Of a stretch of DNA of 64,000 bases, positions 36,265 through 46,990 are shown one piece after another. The notes beneath the pieces are model-generated. The model saw only the letters and a list, made by a program, of their open reading frames with translations. It searched no databases and was not told the origin of the DNA. The translations under genes were made by a program, and so were the position numbers. The stretch spans positions 2,162,468 to 2,226,467 of the forward strand of contig JAMWFC010000054.1 in assembly GCA_027475525.1 (NCBI GenBank), in the 5' to 3' direction. The stretch comes from Macrolepiota albuminosa (Eukaryota > Basidiomycota > Agaricomycetes > Agaricales > Agaricaceae). Numbering within the stretch: the stretch's first letter is position 1; every line of letters begins with the position of its first letter.

Positions 36265-36491
36265 AATTAGAGTAAATTAAAATGAGTCAAAAAACTGCCC
36301 AAATATTTTGTTTGATTTATTAATCAGTGAGTTCTTGTCCAAAGCACATAATCTATACATTATTATAAAGCCAGGATGCAGTTGTATGTCATGTGATTTT
36401 TTATGATTTTTTTTTTTGCTTAAATGATTGTTGCATACCATGTGAATTTTTGCAAAAAGGCCAAACATTGGAGCAGTTTTTTGAGCCAGTA
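36265..36491. repeat. Right inverted arm of element A
   Basis: Inverse of the left arm; the inner end GAGTCAAAAAACTGCCCAAA again resembles the outer terminus. Confidence 0.75.
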
Positions 36492-36493
36492 TA

Positions 36494-36807
36494 TGATGCA
36501 GGAACTGAAGAAACATTTGTAGTCACTACATGCATTTAAAAGTGCAAATTAGAGAAAATGAGCTGGTAGATTTGTTGGAACTCCTAAATGAATCAAGGCA
36601 TTTAATTCTGGCAATGCTGAAGGAGCCTATATAGTGAAAAATAGAGGAGTGAGGCATTTCAAAAGAGCTTGAAGCTCTGATTCTTAGATTCAAGAATAAC
36701 TGATATAGTCCTTTCCAATCCATTTGAGAGAATTACACTAAATACCATTCAAAATTTGGTTATAATATCTTTTTAATAGTTTTGACAGAAATGTTCAAAT
36801 AAAGGAG
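36494..36807. other. AT-rich spacer between element A and element D
   Basis: 314 bp, AT-rich, no gene. Contains the left half of the presumed insertion site of element D (AGGAG at 36803-36807). Confidence 0.45.
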
Positions 36808-37420
36808 TGTCAGGTTCTGCTGAGTCGGGGGCTTTCTGGGAAAGCAATCGCCCTTACAATGCGGACTTGACCCACGGATACTCGGGTGTCTGGGACTCCG
36901 GGGCTAGGACTCCGGGATTCAAGACGTGGACAGAGAAATCCCGGGAGAGGGGACTTAGTCCGGGGGTTTTGGGTGGATGGGTAACTGGGGAGTTTGGGTG
37001 GGGGTCGAGTCGTGAACTGGGGGTTCTAAGACGAGACCAAGTTAGTAAGTTAAAGTCGCGAAGTGCGTACCAGTCTTGCTATAAGTACTACGGGACCGGG
37101 TCTCAGGGTTCCGGGGTGTCTGGGATGGGTTCCGGGGGTCATTGAGTAGCGGCAGGGGTTGTATACCGGGATCGCGCATGTGGGGCGCGTGATCAATTGG
37201 CGCGGAGGGAGCCGTGATGCATGATGCGTGATGGCCAGGAACGAGTCGCGTGATCCAATTGCTGATCGGGGCTGGTGGTGGCTGATGGCGGTCCTTGATG
37301 CGCATGATGGCGGTGTCAGCGATTGTGGCGGCGGGGCGTGTCTTGTGGGGTCGGAGGGAGGGTCCCGGATGGTGTCCCGGGGGTGTCCCGGGGTGGGCCC
37401 GGAGGGGAGGAGTCGTGACA
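36808..37420 (-). repeat. 3' LTR of element D (613 bp)
   Basis: Begins TGTCAGGTTC and ends GTCGTGACA on the plus strand. It lacks about 132 bp and a 62-bp duplication present in the right LTR. A TATA-like CTATAAGTAC lies at 37079. Confidence 0.9.
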
Positions 37421-37435
37421 TCACCCCCCCCTCAG
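37421..37435 (-). promoter_or_regulatory. Polypurine tract of element D
   Basis: On the minus strand GAGGGGGGGGTGA lies directly before the 3' LTR. This is the expected plus-strand priming site and it fixes the orientation of the element. Confidence 0.8.
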
Positions 37436-37548
37436 CGCCGAGACCCTCCGAGGCGCGCGTAGCCGGTGGTCCGGACCGGGGTCCAACCGTGGGATCCGGC
37501 ACCTGACTCGCCACGTATCGAAAAAAAATTTTACCGTCAAGTTCAACC

Positions 37549-39395
37549 ATGTCGCGTATGCCAACTCATTCCCCGACGTCCCCGCAAACCAACGAGGTCG
37601 CGCCCCTCATGGCCTGGAGGCCCGGGACGCGTGGTACTGAGCCCGCCAAGACCGGGAGCGCGTGGCGGCGCTCGTGCAGCAACGTGAGTGTTTCCCGTGC
37701 CGCTCGTCTGTTGTCACTGACCTTCCTTTTTCAGAACAACACAATACCGCAGCCCCGGAGGCAGGTCCCAGTCGGCTCCCGGAGTCTGTTCCCGGGGAAG
37801 GTACCAGCCGTCCTGCGCCGACCTTCGCGTGCATGACTGTCCGCCCTCCCCGTTGTCGCCCTTCCCTGTGGCCTCGTCTCGTCGCTCCCCGTTTCTGGCG
37901 GTCCAGGATGGATACAGGGGCCATCTCCGTGGTCCCAGAGGATCAGCGCGTCCCGTGGGCAGGCGTGTCGCAGGAGCAATTTGAGCAAGCCCTGGAGAGG
38001 CCCCGGGGTCTGCCGCCCCACGCCTGGTGCGTTAGTAATGGACCGGTAGGTGGTCTTGTACTCCCAGTTTCGTAGCTGACCTGGGTACCCAGTGCCTCCA
38101 CTGCGCCCGCCGGCAGGTCTCCTGTCTCTTTGAGGCCCCGGCTCCTTCATCTCGGCGGGACACCTTAGTGTGCGAGGCGTGTCGCCTTAATCACAAGCAG
38201 TGTTCCGTTTTGGCGCTGTGGAGGGCGTATGGAGCGTCGCAGGAGCAGGGGTGGCCGTTGGGGGGAGTGACCCGGAGGATGGGAGTGGAGGAGAAGGACT
38301 GGGTAGTCGAGTCGCCGATGGGAGCGCCAGGGGGTTCTGGGGGTGGAGCCTCAACAAGGGAGTCTCGGAGGACGGCGGGGGTGGGTGGTCGGGGCTGGCC
38401 CGTGGTCTTGATCACGCGCCGAGTAACCCAGGCCGGGGCGAGCGGGGGTCGTGTCAACAAGGGGAAGAGGCGGGCGTTGCCCAGCCCTTCTCCCGGGCCT
38501 TCCAAGCGGCCGCGACTTTCCTGGGAGGCTCCCTCCCCGACCCCTCCCTTACGTCTATCCCCAGCGGCGTTCTTTCCCTTGTCGGGGCGGCTGCTGAGCG
38601 CTGATGTGGCGGCGCTGCAGAAGCGCGTGGACCAGGCCGAGCGGGAGAGGCGGGAACTGGCCGACCACCACCAGGTCACGGCCGAGCAGTTGCGGGGGGT
38701 TCGGACGACCCTGGCTCGGAGCAAGGAGATGGTGAGGCAGGAGGAGGCGGCTTGGCGGTGGGTGGAGGAGGACCGGGGGGCGGTGGTCCGGGAGCTGCAG
38801 GAGGCTCGGGTCACCCGGGAGGAGTTGGAGGCCGAGCGGGATGCGCTGTGGGCCCGGCTGGAGCAGGGGGCGGGCCATCTGGAGCCGGCCCCTCAGAGTT
38901 TGCAGGACCTGGTCGTCGTCCAGATGGCAGCTTTGAGTGAGTGGTTCGAGCCGCTTTCCTGTGTCCCCGCACTAATTTCTTAGGTTGGGCCCGGGAGCAC
39001 TGCCTGCTCCTGGACGGGGTGGCTGCGGCACTTGCTGCGCTGCAGGAGGGGCAGCGCCCGGAGGTGACGACTCCCGGGGTGGAGCGCAGTCTCGACCTCC
39101 TGGGGCGACTTGTGGTCGCACACCGGCGGAGGAACGTGCCTGCCCCGGGGTCTTGGTTCGAGCGCGTCTCGACCTCCTGGGGCGACTTGTGGTCGCACAC
39201 CGGCGGAGGAACGTGCCTGCCCCGGGGTCTTGGTTCGAGCGCGTGTTGGACGAGGGCGAGCCCCTCCCGTCCTGGGAACAGCTGGCCGGGGAAGCATGGT
39301 GGGAGCATGGTCTGGAGGGGGTGGGGAAAGATTTCCGGGGTTGGGCAAGGGGGGGAGAGGGCGAGGGGAGTCACGGTTCGGGGCCCCAGCGTTAG
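37549..39395 (+). pseudogene. Antisense retrotransposon gene of element D with Zn2Cys6-like motif and coiled coil
   Basis: Spliced gene on the strand opposite to gag-pol. Readable exons lie at about 37549-37683, 37735-38030, 38076-38935 and 38982-39395, with donors GTGAGT, GTTAGT and GTGAGT. The start region is broken by one TGA (37638). A cysteine cluster is encoded at 38090-38215: CLHC-x6-C, 15 residues, then CEAC-x6-C, which resembles a Zn2Cys6 arrangement. A basic KRRALP...KRPRL stretch follows, like a nuclear signal, then a coiled coil at 38600-38880 (RVDQAERERRELADH, LQEARVTREELEAERDALW). The C-terminus has a conserved-looking AHRRRN block. It is unrelated to known gag, pol or env proteins that I recognise. 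A 77-bp duplication (39089-39242) breaks the last exon. Function unknown; a DNA-binding regulator or host-factor-like role is inference. Confidence 0.65.
39089..39242. repeat. Exact 77-bp tandem duplication
   Basis: Copies 39089-39165 and 39166-39242, with two chance matches at the right border. It duplicates the AHRRRN-encoding block of the antisense gene. Confidence 0.95.
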
Positions 39396-41390
39396 GTGCG
39401 GTATCTTGTCATTTTTCTTTCTTCGTCCGTTGTGCCTCTTGTTCCGATTTTGAACTGTAAATACTGTAATCATAGCAAAATGTATATACTTGTCCTTTGG
39501 AAGTAAGTAAGAAGGGAATCATGTGAGTAATGAGGCGGGAAAGCAGGAAAGAGACCTTGCCCTGACTCCTGAGATGCTACTATGAGAAAGGTACTAAAAA
39601 AAAGGGAAGTAAGGTTTAGAAAGGGAAAGCAGAGAATATACATGGGAGTTGAATCCCTACTGAGCCCAGAGGCGGGGGTTATGCCCACTACTGCCATCTG
39701 TGAGTCCTGCGCCTGGGGAGGTCGTTTCCCGAGTGCCGTTGTTGAAAGTCCCGGAGTTTGTCGAGGGTGCCTTCGAGGTTTCGACGCGGTTCCCAAGTGT
39801 CGTCTTCCAGGCCGTATCCCCTCCACCGTACGAGGAAGTGGGGTCATCCACGAATGTTTCGGGAGTCGAGGATGTCTTCAACTTCGTAGTGGTACTCGTC
39901 CTCGACCTCGACCGGGGGAGGGGGCTTGGGGCGTCGCTCGGGGAAGGGATCTGGGGGGTGTTGTTCCAGGAGGCGGACGTGGAATACCGGGTGCAGACCT
40001 TTTAGTCCTGGGGGAAGCTCGATCTTGTAGGCGTGGGATGAGACCTTCTTCAGTATTTTGAATGGGCCGAGGCGCTTGTGATCGAGTTTTGGGGAGGGCC
40101 GGCGGGTGCGGAGGTGTTGTCGATCTAACCATACCTTTGTCCCGGGGATCCAGTCGGGGGTGTCTTCCCGTTTCCGGTCGGCATGTTTTGCATAGGCCTG
40201 GTTCGCGGTGTTGATCTCTTCTTGGAGGAACTTGTGAAGGGACTGGAGATCCCGGGCGACCTCGTGGGCGGCATGTGAGGGATGTCCCGGAGCGAGAGTG
40301 TCAGTCGAGGGTGGTATCCCTTGTTGGCGAAAAAGGGCGATACCCCGGTGGCAGAGTGCGGCGTGTTGTTGTAAGTAAATTCGGCCAGGGGGAGCTCGGC
40401 GCGCCAGTCGTCCTGCAAGTAGTTGACGTACAGTCGGAGATACTGCTCGAGAGACTGGTTGACCCTCTCGGTTTGGCCGTCAGTTTCGGGGTGGTAGACG
40501 GTAGAGAGGTTAGTCTTCACTTCAAGTGCCTTACACAGGGAAGTCCAAAACTTGGACATGAAGAGGGAGCCACGGTCGAAGACGATGTCGTCCGGGAGCC
40601 CATGTTTGGCGAAGACGTGTTCAAGGAACAGCTGGGCGAAGTCCGTGGTGTGGCAGGGTAGGAAGATGCCCTGTTTAGTTAGCCTGCACACAACGACGAG
40701 AATGGCATCGAACCCTTCAGATTCCGGGGTTCGACGATGTGGTCCAAGGATATGGAAGACCAGGGGCGTCGTCCGACTGGCAGGGGTTTCAGGAGTCCGT
40801 AGGGTCAGTGTCGGGGGACCTTGGCCCAGAGGCAGGGTTCACATGATCGAATGTAGCGGGTCACGTCCTTTTTCAATCCTGGCCAAAAGTAAGTCCGGGA
40901 GATCAGCTGGAGAGTCTTACGTATTCCAGGATGTCCCCGGAGCTTGTGGTCGTGGTGTTGACGGAGGACGTTGTAGCGGAGTCGGGCATGATCCGGGATG
41001 TAGATGCGGCCGTCCCAGAGGAGGAGTTTTTTGTCAGAGGACAAGGAGAAGGCAGGGTCCTGGTCAGTTCCGTCAGGAGGGTTGCGGGGGTCGTGGTCGG
41101 TGAAGTACTTGTCTCGGGGGGCATGGCGGATCTGACTCAGGGTCCCTTTGTCGTTTAAGATCAGTACAGCATTCAAATGTTCGGGAGGGATCACCACACG
41201 ATAATTGAACGCATTGCGTTCCGCCTCAAACGACTTCTTGGGATAGACGTCCGGACGACGGATGAGGGCATCGGGTTTAGCTCCGAGTCGTCCCGGGCGG
41301 TACTGGATCGTGAAGTTGTATTCTGAGAGGACCTCGGACCATCAGGCCTGCCGCCGACTAAGCTGCTTGGTTGTGGTGAAGTACTGCAGG

Positions 41391-41544
41391 TTGTTGTGAT
41401 CCGAGTAGACCTGAATCTGGTGCCAGGCTCCCTCGAGGTAGGCTCGCCATTGCTTGAAGGCTTCGACTTGTTGTGATCCGAGTAGACCTGAATCTGGTGC
41501 CAGGCTCCCTCGAGGTAGGCTCGCCATTGCTTGAAGGCTTCGAC
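41391..41544. repeat. Exact 77-bp tandem duplication in RNase H
   Basis: Copies 41391-41467 and 41468-41544. It repeats the [20 protein letters not shown] segment in two frames and breaks the pol frame. Confidence 0.95.
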
Positions 41545-43254
41545 AATGGTGAGGAGCTCCTTGTCGTAGATGTCGTAGTTGAGCTCAGCGTCGATCATGG
41601 ACCAGGTGTAGAAGGCAACTGGCCAGGGCTCCCCTCCGTCAGGTTCCATCTGCGAGAGAATCCTGGCGATGGCGTAGTCGGAAGCGTCGCATTCCAGGAG
41701 AATCGGGAGAGTTGGGTCGTAGTGCCGGAGTACGGAGGCGGTTGTGAAAGCCTCCTTGAGCAGGTTAAAGACACTCTGGCACTTACTGTCCCAGTTCCAG
41801 GTGACGTCCTTGCGCGTGAGCCGGTTGAGGGGTTTCATGATATCGGAGTAGTTATCTATGAACTTCCGGTAGAAGTTAGCGAAACCCAGGAAAGATTGTA
41901 CTTCCTTGACGTTTTGGGGCTGCGGCCAGTTGACGATGGCCTCGACCTTGTGGGGGTCCATGCGAACGCCGTTCAGGGATACGATGACGCCAAGATACTC
42001 AACTTCTTCCGTATGGAATGAACACTTCTCAGGCTTGGCATGGAGGTTGTGCTCCCGAAGGTGTTTGAGGACTTGCCGGACATGCTTCTGGTGATCCTCC
42101 AGTGAGTCAGAATAAATGAGGATGTCGTCCAGGTAGACGATCACGAAGACGTCGCTCATGTCATGGAAGATGTCGTTCATGAAGTATTGGAACATGGCGG
42201 GGGAGTTAGTCATTCCGAAAGGCATCACAAGGTACTCAAACAGACCATACCACGTGCGGAACGCGGTTTTCCACTCGTGTCCCGGGGCGATGCGGACGTT
42301 GTTGTAACCGGAGCGGAGGTCGATCTTCGTGTAGACCTTGGCACTGCGGAGTCGATCGACCAGATCGCCGATGAGCGGGAGCGGGTAGCGGTTCTTCTTG
42401 GTGATCTTATTGAGTCCTCGATAGTCGACGCAGAGTCGGAGCGAGCCGTCCTTCTTCTTGGCAAATAGAACCGGGGCTCCGGCGGCGGAGGCGGAGGGTT
42501 GGATGAATCCCTTACCGAGCATTTCGTCGAGGTAGTCCTTGAGGGCCCGGAGTTCGACCTCCGACATGTTGTATACCTTGCTGAAAGGGGGGTTGGCTCC
42601 TTTCTCAAGGTTGATGGTGTGATCATAGGGGCGGTGAGGGGGGATCTCCTTGGCGTCTCCTTTGGAGAATATGTCAGCGAACTCGTGATACTCTGGGGGA
42701 ACTACTTCTCGGAGGATTTGCTCCTCGGTTTTCTTTTCCGGGGGAATAGCGTCCCCTCATAGATATTCTTCTGGGAGAGAAGGCAAGGTGTGCAGCTGAA
42801 ACGTGGGAGTTCCATCCCTCATGAGGCGGGCGAAGGGGGCGGCCCCAATGATCCTAATGTCGAGTGCGCTCGGGTCGATTGGGGTCGCGGAATCGTCAGC
42901 CGGAGCGGGTGTGACGCGTGTCTGAGACCGGCAGGGGTAGTTCGGCCCCTTGTACTTGTTCCAAGGAATGTTTGGGGGTCGATCGGGGGCCTTGCGGTCT
43001 TGGATGGGCGTGGGTGGTGCATGCGTGGGGGGCGTGGCAGTCGTCCCGGGGGCGTCGGGCGTCGGGTCGCTTCCTAGGGCCCGGAGGTGCACGGCGGTCG
43101 GGGGTTGGTCTTCGGGTCTCGGGAAGGTCATGGTGAGCGTCCTCCAATCGATGTCGGGGTTCATGTCGCGCAGCCAGGGTAGTCCCAGCACCATCGGGGT
43201 CAATTCGTGAAGTCGCGTGACCAGGAAGTCAGAGGTGAACTCGTAGTCGTTGTT

Positions 43255-43408
43255 CAGGGTTACGCGTCCCGAGTGAGACCTCTGGATGGGGCCGGAAGAG
43301 GAGGGGGTGCCGTCGAGGCGTTGCAGGCGGACAGGGTTACGCGTCCCGAGTGAGACCTCTGGATGGGGCCGGAAGAGGAGGGGGTGCCGTCGAGGCGTTG
43401 CAGGCGGA
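43255..43408. repeat. Exact 77-bp tandem duplication in protease 2
   Basis: Copies 43255-43331 and 43332-43408, identical. Confidence 0.95.
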
Positions 43409-43559
43409 GGGGCTGGTCGAGGGAGTCATGGGGGAGGTCGAGGGCGTTGCTGATGAAAACTCCGGTGGCTCCGCTGTCGATGAGGGCCGATATCGGTCCT
43501 GGGGCGCCGTCCAGCCTGGCATTGATGACGAAGGATTGGGACAAACAGGACTGGAGTCC

Positions 43560-43713
43560 GGGGGGTGATGGGGGCCCGTCCTTTGAGGTAGGGTCCGGAG
43601 AGTGGGGGATGTCGAAGGGGAGTTGCTGGTCGTCGGGGGGGGTGATGGGGGCCCGTCCTTTGAGGTAGGGTCCGGAGAGTGGGGGATGTCGAAGGGGAGT
43701 TGCTGGTCGTCGG
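43560..43713. repeat. Exact 77-bp tandem duplication between the proteases
   Basis: Copies 43560-43636 and 43637-43713 in a G-rich region; the G-run makes the right border ambiguous by one base. Confidence 0.95.
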
Positions 43714-44278
43714 GCGTCGGGTCCCGGGTCAGGCACAGGGTGAGATGTCGCCAATCGATGCGGGGGTTGGTGTCTCGGAGCCACGGAAGCCCTAGGACCA
43801 GGGGTGCAGAAGGGTGGAGTTTGGTTATCAACATCCGGAGGGTGTGAGTCTGTCTGTTGGCGAAAGTAACGGGCATACGCACGAAGTGAGTGATATCCCC
43901 CGCCATAGAGGCGTCTCCGTTGAAGAGGCAGAGCCGGACCGGGACCGGGAATTGCTGGGCGGGTTCCAGGGCGAGGGTAGACCATGCTTCATCGATGAAG
44001 TTGTCGGTGGCGCCACTGTCAACGAGGGTGTTGAGGGGGGTTCCGGAGGGGGTGAGGCGGGTTTTGAGGAGAAGGGAGTGCGAGGAGTGGGAGGGTAAGT
44101 AAGCCGTGAGGGTGTCCTGTATGAGTGTCGTAGAGCGAAGATGTGAGACCGGGGCGGAGAAGACGTCGGGGTTGATTCCGCGATTTAGGGTGTCTTCCGG
44201 GTCTAAATTGCCGGGTCGTTTTCTGAATACTCATAGGTGGCGTCCTCCCCTTCGAAGGTCCAGGTGGCACGTCCCATG

Positions 44279-46960
44279 ACCTGTCATTTGGGGCACTCGG
44301 AGATGAAATGGTCTTTCTCACCACAGAGTATGCAGACACCCTCCCTTCTCTGTCGTTCCTGCACATCCGTCGGGACTTCGATCCAGGGTTGTCCCTTCTT
44401 TTGAAGCCGGTTGGCCTAGAGGGCCTCCTCATCCCGTTCGTCGTCGAAGTCGAGGTCTTCGGGGTCTTCCAAAGGTTCCTCAGGGCTTGGCACGTCGCCC
44501 GGGTCGTGGGCAGCCACAGCGGCGTTAAGCTGGGCCTGGAGGCGGACGCCGCTGCAGGGGTTAGCATTGGGCGGGCCGCGACTCACCGGAGGTCGGCCAC
44601 CAGGGAACACGGGGGGACCGGGGTTTCGACCTTGGAGGTTGGAGGCTTCACCGGAGGGCCAAGGGGGTCCTTCTCTAGGGTTCCAGGGGGGTCGGGAATT
44701 TGAATACTTGCTGCGGTCTTCCCAGTAGCGTTGGTCGATCTGCATGACGAGGGCCTTGTATCCGTCGTAGGAGGGTTGTTTCGGGGCGAGTCGGAGGACG
44801 TCCTTGATACGTTGTGGGAGGGCGCGGCGGAGGGCGTACTGGAGGGCGCTGTAGTTCCAACCTGTTTCGTAAGCTTCCTTCTCAAAACGTACGATAAAGG
44901 TGGTGAAACGTTCTTTGGAGCGCATCCGGAGGTTGAAGAGGTTGTCCTCAGCCTCGGCCACGGTGTCGTAGATCCCAAACTTCCTGGAGAACTCGTCAAC
45001 AAAGGCCTGCCAGCGAGCGAGTGCCGGGTTGTTGGGGTCGAACTGGATGAGGGCCGTGTAGTGATCGAAGGCGATCCCCTGGAGGTACGATGCGGCAAAG
45101 GCCACCCGGGAGCTGTCAACCTGAAACGTGAGCGGCTTTGCCTGAAATGTATTGAGACACTGAGTGAGGAAGGTACGCCATTTTTGGGGGTCCCGGCCCG
45201 TGAAAGCGTCGGGCTTTTGAATGTCCAGTCGTCCTTCGTGGGCGAGGGCGTCGCGAGCGTCGTCCGGTCCGGCAGCGTTGTGGGGAGGGGGGCCAGCATT
45301 GTAATAGTAGTAGTATGGGCGAGGGCGTCGCGAGCGTCGTCCGGTCCGGCAGCGTTGTGGGGAGGGGGGCCAGCATTGTAATAGTAGTAGTAGTAATTAC
45401 CCCCCCCCTCCTTGAGGAGAAAAAGCACCGAGGGCGGGACCCCACCTGTCGGGAGGTCCTCTGGGTAGCTCACCTGGGAGTCCACGCCCGGGAGGCCCAT
45501 TGTTCCAGGGGGGTTTGTTCCTGCCGGGAGGAGGCCTGGATCTCCACACAGGGGGTGGCGGAAGTGGGGGACCTGAGGGTCGTCCTCAAGGTTCGGCTGG
45601 GGGTGGCAGAGGCGGTCGGGGAGGGTTCGGCGGTGTCAGGTCGGGCAGAGGGGGGTCGGGTGCTGGGTCGCATGGGGGACGTTCAACCTGGAAGGGTTGT
45701 GCTTGCATCGGGGGTCGCAGGGGGTTCCGTAGATCGAAGTGGGGTGGGGGGTCACGGCGGAAGTTGCATTCCGGAGGGGCCGGGGCTGACGTAGGGGGCG
45801 GTACTGGGACGGGCGCGGGTGCGGGACATGGTTTGTTGTCGCCACGTGTGAGCTTGTCAATGTAGCACAGCGTGTTGTCCGTGCTAGGGGTGTCCACGTG
45901 GGGTCTACCGGGGTTTGCCGGGGCCGGGGGCCGGGGGCCGGGCATTGTCCATTCGCGGAAGCGGTTCCAGGGGTCTTTGGGGCTGTCCCCAGGTCTCGAA
46001 GGTACTAGGAACGGAGTTAGCCCTGCGGCGAGTGGACAAGCCTACCGTGCGGGCAGCAGGTTGATCAAAGAGGCCTCCAGTCTGGCTGAGGCGTTTTGTC
46101 ACTCTTCCCGTTGTCGTTGTTCCGGAGTGGGGTCCGCGGGGGCTGTTGGGGCTGCCGGGGCCGGCTCCGGGGGTTCCCGTCAAACGTGAATCAAGCGACC
46201 TGGGTCCGCGGGGTCGTTGAGGGGTCAAGGGGAGGGGGACGCGTGGACTTCGTCGAGCAGCTGCTGCAACTCTTCTCGGAGGATCGTATTGTGCCTATAC
46301 TTTACCATAGTTTGCTCTGGGAGTTCTCCTTGTGTAAGGCGGTCCCCGAATTCGACCAAGCAATGAGCCCATTCCTCCGGAGTGCCTTCAAAGTTGTCGT
46401 GTCTGAATTCCGTGAGCAGCGCCCTTGCCTGTTGCGCGAAGTCCTCCAGTGAGATCCTGAGTGAGCGGAGTACTTCGTCCTGTTGCCGTTCATACTCCTC
46501 AAGGCATCGTCGTCCCATTGGCGAGGGAGGGGTTCGAGCGGGTGGAGCGGCGGCCGGGTAGTGACGAGGGGGGTAGTCGAGGTAGGGGGATCCTCGGGGT
46601 TCTCAGGATTGGGGAACGGGGCGCTGGTAGCCGTAGTAGGGGGTGGGTGCAAAGGGGCCCTCGCTGGGGGGGATCGGGCGGGGTCCACTGGGTACTGGTG
46701 GGGTCTCCGGCAGGCCCCCAGGGATGCTCCGGTACGAGGGGACCTCCACAGGTTGTGCCATGGCTAAGTTGGGCAGAGGGCCCCAGATCATAGAGGGATG
46801 GGTCGGGGGCCCAGTGGTGGTGGAGATACGGAGGTTCATACGGAAGGGGTGGATAGACAGGGCGGGGGGTCTGCACGGAGTAATGCTTGGGTACCAGGCA
46901 TCCATAGGGGTCGGTCTGGTAGCCTGTGGGGTAGTAGGTGTGAGTATACGTAGCCATCAA
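44279..46960 (-). pseudogene. Element D gag polyprotein
   Basis: Starts MMATYTHTYYPTGYQ at 46960, with a Pro-rich N-terminal region. A helical block follows (LEEYERQQDEVLRSLRISLEDF), then a second Pro-rich segment. The retrotransposon gag core lies at about 45240-44800 (DAFTGRDPQKWRTFLTQCL, FAASYLQGIAFDHY, FVDEFSRKFG, RFEKEAYETGWNYSALQ). The nucleocapsid zinc knuckle CILCGEKDHFISEC (CX2CX4HX4C) ends near 44288. A TAG in a likely Gln codon, the 77-bp duplication at 45239 and shifts near 46225 and 45950 break the frame. Gag forms the virus-like particle and binds element RNA. Confidence 0.85.
45239..45392. repeat. Exact 77-bp tandem duplication in gag
   Basis: Copies 45239-45315 and 45316-45392; each ends with a (TAG)n micro-repeat. 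Confidence 0.95.
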
Positions 46961-46990
46961 GAACGGTGTAAGGAGGGAGTCTTGATATTA

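Larger units (their letters stand above)
31946..36491. mobile_element. Element A: degenerate Tc1/mariner-type transposon (host of nested element B)
   Basis: Inverted arms of about 220 bp at both ends begin CACTGGCTCAAAAAACT (left) and the inverse at the right (AGTTTTTTGAGCCAGTA, read on the plus strand). TA dinucleotides flank both ends (31944-31945 and 36492-36493), as expected for a TA target duplication. The body holds element B (32194-35336) and then a Tc1-like transposase remnant. The sequence has very few CpG. It is non-functional. Confidence 0.8.
39688..44098 (-). pseudogene. Element D pol: tandem retropepsin, RT, RNase H, integrase, chromodomain
   Basis: Read right to left. Protease 1 has LVDSGATDNFIDE near 44015 and LVLGLPWLRDTNP near 43790. 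Protease 2 has LIDSGATGVFISN near 43480 and MVLGLPWLRDMNP near 43190. RT spans about 42640-41700, with FAKKKDGSLRLCVDYR, MPFGMTNSPAMFQ and the catalytic VYLDD at 42130. RNase H has LLECDASDYA and VYSDHNN. The integrase zinc domain is HDHKLRGHPG...RSCEPC near 40900; the catalytic core has DHIVE, FDRGSLF and [12 protein letters not shown]. The chromodomain ([24 protein letters not shown]) ends at 39688. Stops: TGA at 42757 and 41342, both compatible with CGA to TGA. A one-base shift near 40725 separates the integrase zinc domain from its core; another lies near 40190. Duplications at 41391, 43255 and 43560 add further shifts. Confidence 0.92.

Noticed and set aside
45301..45395. TAG/TAC micro-repeat in gag of element D
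   Set aside because: Short low-complexity sequence made longer by the 77-bp duplication; no further meaning.
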